The translations under genes and the position numbers were made by a program. A stretch of DNA of 35,154 bases from Clostridia bacterium (GTDB taxonomy: Bacteria; Bacillota; Clostridia; Oscillospirales; CAG-272), in contig JAFTQL010000053.1 in the NCBI GenBank assembly GCA_017462795.1, forward strand, positions 1 through 35,154, read 5' to 3'. Below the pieces are notes generated by a model. The model did no database searches, was not told where the DNA came from, and worked only from the letters and a program-made list of their open reading frames with translations. Positions 29,566 to 35,154 of the stretch are shown here, piece after piece (the stretch's first letter is position 1; each line of letters starts with the position of its first letter).

Positions 29566-31038
29566 ATGAAAAAATTTATACTTGTTCTTATCTCATTTTT
29601 GATGACAGTCGGACTTTTTGGCGGATGCGGTACAGATGACGCGGACAAAGATACGGATATCGGTACAGTCACGACGGAAACAGGGGAGATAGATTACTTT
29701 GCGCAGATACCCGTGATCGACATGCGGAAGGAGGAGTTTACCATCCTTATCAACGGTCATAGCTGGGCGATAGTTGACATGTGCTCGGACGGCTTTAATT
29801 CCGAGATAATCAACGACGCTATTTACAGACGAATGGTACAGGTCAATGAGCGTCTGAACATCGAGCTGAAGCAGGAGATACAGTTTGAGAAAAATCTCAA
29901 GACCATCGCTGAGCCGTCTATCATGTCGGGAGACTGTCCGTACAAGATACTCATAACCAGTCCCAAGATAGCTATGTCCATGTACAACGACACAACGGCA
30001 ATGGATCAGAATAATATTTCCACCATAAATTTTGAGAATCCGTGGTGGGAGCAGACGATCATTGACGACATCAATGTTTCGGACAAAAAATACATAACCT
30101 ATAATCAATCCAACATGGTGGTATATTGCTCGTCATATCTTTTCGCGTTCAACCAGCAGATGATAGATGATAACGGACTGGACGATCCGTATGACATGGT
30201 AAATAACGGTAGCTGGACATGGGAAAACGTCAATAAGATGATGGTAAACATATCTACAGACCTTAACAGCGACGGTGTTTCCACGCCCTCCGCGGGAGAG
30301 ACGGTGGGGCTTGTGAGTCACGTTAACCATTGCGTAAACCTGATATTGAGCTCGGGAGCGACACTGTGCGGAAAGGACGCAAACGGAAATCCCACCTTTG
30401 GCACGGGTGTGGATGAAAAATATGCCAACGCGTACAGCGCGTTTCTCAAGAATTTTGTTTGCAACGGCTATACAGCTGTTGCCGATACAGTGCCTGATGA
30501 CTTTGCGGGATATACACCCGATGCCAGCGGATTTACCAATTTCTCTTATTTTAAAGAGGGAAAGGCGCTGTTCATGTCAACGTCCACATATGAGGTATCC
30601 TTGCTCAGAGAGAGCGATATTGTGTACGGAATAGTCGTTCCGCCCAAAATGGATGCCGATCAGGAGGACTATATAACCCCGGTATACAGCGGCTCGGACG
30701 GTTTTATAATACCCAATGGCTTCAGCAAGCAGGAGTATGATGAGATAGGCATAGTTATGGAGACCTTGGGAGTGTACTCGTATAACAATCTTGTGGATCT
30801 TCATATCGGTACGGTTTTGCACTACCGTGTGGCTCTTGATCCCACAGCCATTGAGATGATCAATCTGGCATATAATTCAAAGAGGATCGATATCGCGCTT
30901 GCCAATAACTTCGGCGGCTGTACGGATACTATCACTGTGGTTATCAAGAAAAAGGACGAGGGCGGTACGAGATACCTGCGAAATATCGGGGGTAAGATAC
31001 AAAGTGATATAGCCAAGGCTATAGCCGGACCCGCATAA
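29566..31038 (+). CDS. Extracellular solute-binding lipoprotein (sugar ABC type, orphan)
   Basis: A 490-residue secreted protein with a lipobox at LFGGC (Cys21) and a family-1-like solute-binding fold. An Asp/Thr-rich linker follows the anchor. GSWTWENVNKMMVNISTDLNSDG and the late YGIVVPPKMD and SGSDGFIIP segments are typical of carbohydrate-binding components in Clostridia. No permease or ATPase is adjacent, so it is either an orphan receptor for a distant importer or a sensor. A cre-like site at its promoter supports a carbon-source role. Ligand unknown. The start follows AGGAGAGG. Confidence 0.82.
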   Translation: MKKFILVLISFLMTVGLFGGCGTDDADKDTDIGTVTTETGEIDYFAQIPVIDMRKEEFTILINGHSWAIVDMCSDGFNSEIINDAIYRRMVQVNERLNIELKQEIQFEKNLKTIAEPSIMSGDCPYKILITSPKIAMSMYNDTTAMDQNNISTINFENPWWEQTIIDDINVSDKKYITYNQSNMVVYCSSYLFAFNQQMIDDNGLDDPYDMVNNGSWTWENVNKMMVNISTDLNSDGVSTPSAGETVGLVSHVNHCVNLILSSGATLCGKDANGNPTFGTGVDEKYANAYSAFLKNFVCNGYTAVADTVPDDFAGYTPDASGFTNFSYFKEGKALFMSTSTYEVSLLRESDIVYGIVVPPKMDADQEDYITPVYSGSDGFIIPNGFSKQEYDEIGIVMETLGVYSYNNLVDLHIGTVLHYRVALDPTAIEMINLAYNSKRIDIALANNFGGCTDTITVVIKKKDEGGTRYLRNIGGKIQSDIAKAIAGPA

Positions 31039-31057
31039 GCCATACTCTGAAAAAATG

Positions 31058-31089
31058 AAGGCTGTCTCACGGATATGTGGGACAGCCTT
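31058..31089. terminator. Bidirectional terminator between convergent genes
   Basis: A 13-bp stem (31058-31070 with 31077-31089, one G-U), with a T-run on the plus strand. Confidence 0.85.
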
Positions 31090-31104
31090 TTGCTGTGCTT
31101 TGAT

Positions 31105-31491
31105 CTATTTCATCAGCTCCTCAGTCAGCCTGAGTATTTCGGGCGTGACGCGGGCGCGCTCCTTTTTGGTGATATGATTGTAGAGCGGATAGGTAAGGGA
31201 AACGCCGATAATGCCGACGATCCCGATCACGATACCGGGTATGAACAGCTTACCGCCCCAGACCATTGTACAGCACATTCCCACTCCGAGCACAAGAGCG
31301 CTGATAATACCTATAATGAGAGACACAACAGTGCCTTTGGTTGTCACGCTTGCGTCAAGACGGCGAAGCTGCTCCATTTTGTCCTCCTGTGTATCCTCGG
31401 GAAGATACTTATTTCTTATATTCTGGATCTCCTCCTGCTGCTTCGCGGAATAGACGTAATTGAATGTGTCGTTCTGATTTTTATTTTCCAT
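31105..31491 (-). CDS. Small two-helix membrane protein
   Basis: A 128-residue protein. The N-terminal half is soluble and charged (QQEEIQNIRNKYLPEDTQED, possibly helical). Two hydrophobic segments follow, VVSLIIGIISALVLGVGMCC and PGIVIGIVGIIGVSLTYPLY, and it ends in a basic/charged tail. I chose the second ATG (31491), because AAAGGAA would otherwise directly abut the first one at 31497. It is the last gene of the response regulator operon, 10 bases after the larger membrane protein. No family recognised with certainty. Function unknown. Confidence 0.72.
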   Translation of the reverse strand: MENKNQNDTFNYVYSAKQQEEIQNIRNKYLPEDTQEDKMEQLRRLDASVTTKGTVVSLIIGIISALVLGVGMCCTMVWGGKLFIPGIVIGIVGIIGVSLTYPLYNHITKKERARVTPEILRLTEELMK

Positions 31492-31501
31492 AAACATTCC
31501 T

Positions 31502-32374
31502 TTAGTTTATTTTCTTTAATTCCTTATTGGCGTGAACTATCATATATATCGCCATGCAAAGTATAAACACGCACACTGCCGCGCCTGTCATGGTGGTGAG
31601 CAAGCCCCTCATCTGCTCTTCGCTTCCGTCTCCGAAGGCGGAAAGCATGGCGGTCTCAAGCGTGAGCATGGACACGGATGCCGCCGCGAGGTTGATCACC
31701 TTTGACGCGGAGTATACGGGACTTTGGTATTTTCTGTATTTTATTACATTCAAGATGGCTATGGTAAACGCGCTGAAGGTATATGCCGCCATTGCTATGG
31801 TGGTGATGGGGTGATGTGTAAAGCCGCGGTTAAAGTAGGCTATGAAGAAGACGATGGATATCAGCGCGACATTCATAAGAGCCAGTATTACTCCGCAGAA
31901 GCGGTAGCGCTTGAGATCCAGACGCAAATTCTCGCCCGCGTTTCGTCCGCGAACGTCCTTGAGAAGGAAGAAGCGCATAATGACCAACAGTATATAGTAG
32001 GCGGCAAGAGAATAGAACCACACCGAACCGTGGAACAGTCCAAGTCCCAGCTGAAACACCGCGTATGCCGTGTTGATGGCGAGCGAGCCGTACAGCGACA
32101 GCTTTACACGCAGATGCGCGTCGCTGCTCAGACGCACGATATAACGGTTTTCCTGCTTTATCCTCTTTATGAGCCTTATTATATCCGGGGTCTTACAGCA
32201 TGCCGCCGTAAGCGTGTAGGCGGAGAGGGTGTAGGTCACATAGCTTATTATCCCTTCCGTTCCCACAACCACAAAGGAGTATATCAGCATGACGGCGGAC
32301 AGTATTACAAGACATATCAGCACGCCTGTATGAGGGAAGAGAAGCGCCTTTGCTATTTTTTTAAGTGTCCGCAT
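31502..32374 (-). CDS. Polytopic membrane protein linked to a two-component system
   Basis: A 290-residue protein with about seven hydrophobic segments, no signal peptide and no recognisable catalytic motif. It begins MRTLKKIAKALLFPHTGVLI. A cytoplasmic loop (RLIKRIKQENRYIVRLSSDA) lies after the second segment, and another holds LKDVRGRNAGENLRLDLKRY. Its start lies inside the histidine kinase 3' end (14-nt overlap), so the two are translationally linked. It may serve as a sensor partner, or be the regulated target, of the short-looped kinase. Family unidentified. Confidence 0.72.
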   Translation of the reverse strand: MRTLKKIAKALLFPHTGVLICLVILSAVMLIYSFVVVGTEGIISYVTYTLSAYTLTAACCKTPDIIRLIKRIKQENRYIVRLSSDAHLRVKLSLYGSLAINTAYAVFQLGLGLFHGSVWFYSLAAYYILLVIMRFFLLKDVRGRNAGENLRLDLKRYRFCGVILALMNVALISIVFFIAYFNRGFTHHPITTIAMAAYTFSAFTIAILNVIKYRKYQSPVYSASKVINLAAASVSMLTLETAMLSAFGDGSEEQMRGLLTTMTGAAVCVFILCMAIYMIVHANKELKKIN

Positions 32375-33458
32375 TTTGTTTCCTCCGCATTCTTACGGTG
32401 AAGGTACTGCCCTTACCAAGCTCGCTTTTCACCGATATGTCACTTCCCGTGATGTCCACCACACGTTTTACAAGGGCGAGTCCCAGACCGTTGCCCTGTG
32501 TGGCGTGGGAGGTATCTCCCTGATAGAATTTGTCAAACATATGTGCTCCGACATCGGCGGAAATGCCGCAGCCCGTGTCAGATACGGATACCTCCGCAAA
32601 GTCACCGTCCGACCTTATTATAAGAGTTATTTTTCCGCCGTTGTCTGTGAACTTTATGGCGTTTGAGAACAGGTTGTTCCAGACAAGCGTCATCATTTCC
32701 TCATCGGTATTGACCAATATACCGTCCTCAATGTCCGTCTCGATCTCCAGCGCCTTGCTCTCCCAGGCGTTCTCAAAGCTCAACAGGCATTCGCAGACCT
32801 GCTCGCCAAGGTCAAAGACTGCGGAGGATAGAGTCACCTGCTGATTTTCCAGCTTGTTGAGACGGAGAATATTGGTTATCAGATTGGCAAGCCTGCCCGA
32901 TGTATCGGAAATGGCTTTGGCATATTCCTCCCGTTGCTCCTCGGTAAGTCCGGGGGCGCGGAGCATGGTGCTGTAATTTTTCATGACAGCGAGAGGGGTC
33001 TTAAGCTCATGTGAGACGTTTGCGATAAAATCAGTTCTCAGTGTCTCGGTCTTTGAAAGCTCCTCCGCCATTTTGTTAAAGCAGATCATTATGTCTCTGA
33101 ACCTGTCGTCAGCTCCGTAACTGCGGGGGAGAGATATTCTTGTGCTGAAATCTCCCTGCATCATCCTTTCAGCCGCCTCGGTGATCCTTTTGACGGGACG
33201 GTCGATGGTCAGCTTGCGGCGCAACATGTCGATGACCGTAAAGATCAGACTGAGAAAGACCACGTTGATAAAGGTCAGCTTTGCCGCCATATTCAGATTT
33301 TCATCCGTCAGCGTGATATTGAGATTGTATGACATAACGGAGATGAACAGCATCATACAGCAGGTTATGACAAACGCGACTATCAGAAAAAAGATCAGAT
33401 AATGATTTATGGCGAGGAGTATTCTGACGTAAGCTGATCTTTTTTTTGCTTTTTTCAT
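32361..33458 (-). CDS. Sensor histidine kinase
   Basis: A 365-residue membrane kinase. Two membrane helices (about 15-40 and 60-78) enclose only about 20 outside residues, so it has almost no extracellular sensor. A HAMP linker (about 80-135) and HisKA domain with phospho-acceptor His150 in ANVSHELKTPLAV follow. The ATPase domain shows the N box NNLFSNAIKF (Asn266), G1 box SDTGCGI and G2 box GNGLGLALVK. It overlaps the response regulator gene by 4 nt (ATGA). The stimulus may come through the membrane or from the partner protein encoded next. Confidence 0.93.
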   Translation of the reverse strand: MKKAKKRSAYVRILLAINHYLIFFLIVAFVITCCMMLFISVMSYNLNITLTDENLNMAAKLTFINVVFLSLIFTVIDMLRRKLTIDRPVKRITEAAERMMQGDFSTRISLPRSYGADDRFRDIMICFNKMAEELSKTETLRTDFIANVSHELKTPLAVMKNYSTMLRAPGLTEEQREEYAKAISDTSGRLANLITNILRLNKLENQQVTLSSAVFDLGEQVCECLLSFENAWESKALEIETDIEDGILVNTDEEMMTLVWNNLFSNAIKFTDNGGKITLIIRSDGDFAEVSVSDTGCGISADVGAHMFDKFYQGDTSHATQGNGLGLALVKRVVDITGSDISVKSELGKGSTFTVRMRRKQNADT

Positions 33459-34126
33459 TTGATCACCGCCTTGTACCCGAGTCCGTGGACGGTGACGATC
33501 TCAAATGACTCGCAATCGGCAAGCTTACTGCGCAGCTTTGTCATGTATACATCCACCGTTCTCGGTCCCGAAGCGGTGTCAACGTCCCAGAACTCATCCA
33601 TGAGCTGAGTGCGTGTAAATGTCTTTTTGGGATAGGACAGCAGCTTATACAAAAGGCTGAACTCCCTTGCGGTCAGCGGGATCTCCTCATCGTCAAGATA
33701 GGCGGTATGCTCATCGGCATCCATTGTGAAGCTGCCGATGGTAAGCTTGCGGCTGGACGCGATCTTCGCCCGTCTGAGGAGCGCTCCTATACGGAGAAGC
33801 AGCTCGTCAAGATCTATGGGCTTTACCATATAATCGTCGATCCCCACGCGGTATCCGCGCTGCTTGGAGGAAAGATCATCCCTTGCGGTGGTAAACAGAA
33901 TCGGAATATCCTCATTGAGAGTACGGACAGTCTTTGCGAATTCAAAGCCGTCTATCTCGGGCATCATGATGTCGGATATGATAAGATCAAACATATTCTC
34001 GTACATGGCGTCGTATGCGTCCGCGGCATTAAGACAGCCTATTGCCTCATATCCGCTTCGGTTGAGAAATGAGCACACCGAACGGTTAAGCTCCGCGTTG
34101 TCCTCTACTACAAGGATCTTGAACAT
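33455..34126 (-). CDS. OmpR/PhoB-family response regulator
   Basis: A 223-residue DNA-binding regulator. The receiver domain has acidic pocket Glu8-Asp9, phospho-acceptor Asp52 in ISDIMMPEIDG and Lys102 in YMVKPID. The C-terminal winged helix includes LTAREFSLLYKLLSYPKKTFTR and RTVDVYMTKLRSKL, then GLGYKAV. I chose MFKILVVEDN (34126) over an upstream in-frame ATG (34219) because AAGGAGG lies just before it. First gene of a four-gene operon. A direct repeat upstream may be its own binding site. Confidence 0.93.
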   Translation of the reverse strand: MFKILVVEDNAELNRSVCSFLNRSGYEAIGCLNAADAYDAMYENMFDLIISDIMMPEIDGFEFAKTVRTLNEDIPILFTTARDDLSSKQRGYRVGIDDYMVKPIDLDELLLRIGALLRRAKIASSRKLTIGSFTMDADEHTAYLDDEEIPLTAREFSLLYKLLSYPKKTFTRTQLMDEFWDVDTASGPRTVDVYMTKLRSKLADCESFEIVTVHGLGYKAVIK

Positions 34127-34156
34127 TTTTCCGTCCTCCTTATGAGTTGATAATAT

Positions 34157-34188
34157 ATTATAACATACAAATGTTAAAGATTTGTTTA
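34157..34188 (-). promoter_or_regulatory. Response regulator operon promoter with direct-repeat activator site
   Basis: Minus-strand -10 TATAAT (34157-34162) has no consensus -35 at the right distance. Instead TAAACA (34183-34188) and TTAACA (34172-34177) are repeated with an 11-bp period over the -35 zone, the spacing used by OmpR/PhoB-type regulators. An inverted repeat ACAAAT-N7-ATTTGT (34167-34185) overlaps it. Confidence 0.5.
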
Positions 34189-34264
34189 CGCAAGTAATTT
34201 TTATAAAAGACTGTGTCACAAATCATTTTTGCAGTTATCGATTTGTTTGTTATGGCGGAACGTA

Positions 34265-34298
34265 AAAAAGCGTGTCAATTACTATCGACACGCTTTTT
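34265..34298 (-). terminator. Terminator of the small membrane peptide gene
   Basis: AAAAAGCGTGTC (34265-34276) pairs with GACACGCTTTTT (34287-34298). The minus-strand T-run is strong. Confidence 0.85.
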
Positions 34299-34306
34299 GG
34301 GGCAAT

Positions 34307-34456
34307 TCATTTTTGTGTTTTCTTGCTTTTCATCTTGCGCACCACCATACCGGCAGTTCCGACCATGGCGAGAGCGCCTGTTACAATAGCGCCCACGGCG
34401 GCGGGATTCTTTTCCACGGTCTTGATCATTTTCTTCATTTGCTTCTTTGCGTTCAT
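34307..34456 (-). CDS. Small single-helix membrane peptide
   Basis: A 49-residue peptide beginning MNAKKQMKKMIKTVEKNP, with one membrane helix AAVGAIVTGALAMVGTAGMVV and a Lys-rich tail RKMKSKKTQK. AAGGAG upstream of 34456 fixes the start rather than an earlier in-frame ATG at 34489. It has its own terminator. Function unknown. The basic-helix-basic layout would allow membrane association, and a small toxin-like or regulatory peptide cannot be excluded. Confidence 0.6.
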   Translation of the reverse strand: MNAKKQMKKMIKTVEKNPAAVGAIVTGALAMVGTAGMVVRKMKSKKTQK

Positions 34457-34549
34457 GGCTTTTATCTCCTTCGGATATTTTTTATACATGTTTATTATGA
34501 ACTGATATTTTGATTTTTAAACGCGCAAAGCAAATATAAAAATATAACC

Positions 34550-34586
34550 AAAGATCCTGCGAAGCATATAGCCCCGCGGGATCTTT
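34550..34586 (-). terminator. Terminator of pyruvate:ferredoxin oxidoreductase gene
   Basis: A 12-bp stem (34550-34561 with 34575-34586, one G-U), with A/T-rich flanks giving a T-run downstream of the minus-strand gene. Confidence 0.75.
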
Positions 34587-34599
34587 TTTATATTATGAA

Positions 34600-35154
34600 T
34601 TACTCTTTGTTACCGTAGAGCTCAACCATCTTCTGGAGTCTGTCGTACTTAGCCTTTGCGTTTTCCTCACCCTGAGCGAAGAGAGCCTCTGCCTTTTCGG
34701 GGAAGGACTGTACAAGACGAGCGTAACGAGTCTCGGACTTGATGAAGTCTACGTAGTTGGCTGTAGGAGCCTTGGAGTCTACAGTCAGCTTGTTGGTCTC
34801 GGCTGTGGGGTTGTAACGGAACATCTGCCAGTAGCCTGCGTCAACTGCCTTCTTCATTTCGAGCTGACAATTCTGCATCGTTCCCTTAATACCGTGCATC
34901 TCACAAGGAGCGTAACCGATGATTATGGAAGGACCGTTGTATGCTTCAGCTTCTGTGAGAGCCTTGAGGAGATGGTTCATATCAGAACCCATAGCAACCT
35001 GAGAAACGTATACGTAGCCATAGGACATTGCTATCTCAGCAAGGTTCTTCTTGCCGATGCCCTTACCTGCAGCTGCAAACTGAGCAACCTGACCGATCTG
35101 AGAAGCCTTGGAAGCCTGTCCGCCTGTGTTGGAGTAAACCTCGGTATCGAATAC
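34600..35154 (-). CDS. nifJ: Pyruvate:ferredoxin (flavodoxin) oxidoreductase, C-terminal part
   Basis: The last 184 residues of a large enzyme cut by the window edge. It reads in frame from 35154: FDTEVYSNTGGQASKASQIG is the thiamine-pyrophosphate-binding motif of the C-terminal domain, then KKNLAEIAMSYGYVYVSQVAMG and PSIIIGYAPCEMHGIKG with the conserved Cys, ending in a charged helix. The full enzyme oxidises pyruvate to acetyl-CoA with reduction of ferredoxin, central to clostridial fermentation. Codon use is that of a highly expressed gene. Confidence 0.93.
   Translation of the reverse strand, partial: VFDTEVYSNTGGQASKASQIGQVAQFAAAGKGIGKKNLAEIAMSYGYVYVSQVAMGSDMNHLLKALTEAEAYNGPSIIIGYAPCEMHGIKGTMQNCQLEMKKAVDAGYWQMFRYNPTAETNKLTVDSKAPTANYVDFIKSETRYARLVQSFPEKAEALFAQGEENAKAKYDRLQKMVELYGNKE

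Overview
The window reads as a chromosomal segment of a strictly anaerobic Clostridia-class Firmicute, probably an uncultured Oscillospirales/Ruminococcaceae-like gut bacterium. The evidence is a SCIFF ranthipeptide locus (a Clostridia hallmark), a pyruvate:ferredoxin oxidoreductase, canonical TTGACA-17-TATAAT promoters, strong GGAGG ribosome binding sites, and DUF families typical of this group (DUF1292, DUF2752, DUF2974, DUF2975, DUF4234). Core genes are moderately GC-rich. The IS element and the intergenic repeat arrays are visibly more AT-rich or repetitive. Genes face both ways, with terminator hairpins in almost every convergent gap.

Layout. 1-3.2 kb: SCIFF precursor peptide, attenuator hairpin, SCIFF radical-SAM maturase, and an Orn/Lys/Arg-decarboxylase-like PLP enzyme coupled by a TAATG overlap. 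3.2-5.2 kb: DUF2975 membrane protein, YozG-like HTH regulator and glycerate kinase, all ATGA-overlapped. 5.2-6.2 kb: a gene-poor stretch with tRNA-Arg(CCG), its terminator and two elaborate hairpin arrays. 6.2-11.35 kb: a complete branched-chain amino acid ABC transporter operon livJHMGF plus a small acidic lipoprotein. 11.4-12.14 kb: an IS200-type element that ends at the stop codon of a GT87-like membrane glycosyltransferase (minus strand). 13.5-16.4 kb: hemW, a DUF1292 protein, a probable 6S RNA and an unknown signal-peptide/membrane protein. 16.4-19.6 kb: a third hairpin array, then a minus-strand operon cca-ruvX-small Cys-rich protein-DUF2974 hydrolase. 19.8-23.6 kb: low-molecular-weight tyrosine phosphatase, a YbaK/ProX-type editing protein, a chimeric ABC ATPase, a short pyrophosphatase, then small membrane proteins (DUF308, DUF2752, DUF4234). 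23.8-31 kb: a Cof-type HAD phosphatase, an S24-type repressor, an ABC-F ATPase, MTA/SAH nucleosidase, RF2 and an orphan sugar-type solute-binding lipoprotein with a cre-like site. 31.1-34.2 kb (minus): a response regulator-histidine kinase-membrane protein-membrane protein operon. The window ends in a small membrane peptide and the C-terminus of pyruvate:ferredoxin oxidoreductase.

The most unusual signal is a family of three intergenic arrays (5568-5758, 5867-6032, 16414-16519). Each consists of many short hairpins with unrelated stems, separated by a short conserved linker word whose orientation flips at the array midpoint. Left and right linkers can therefore pair in nested order (4:4, 4:4 and 3:3), which would give a ladder of four-way junctions. 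The linker word differs between arrays while the architecture is kept. Other points of interest are a SCIFF peptide with an extra Cys and a Gly at the likely thioether-acceptor position, an IS200 leader in which only read-through transcripts can hide the transposase ribosome binding site, and an ABC ATPase whose N-terminus has been replaced by a permease segment.
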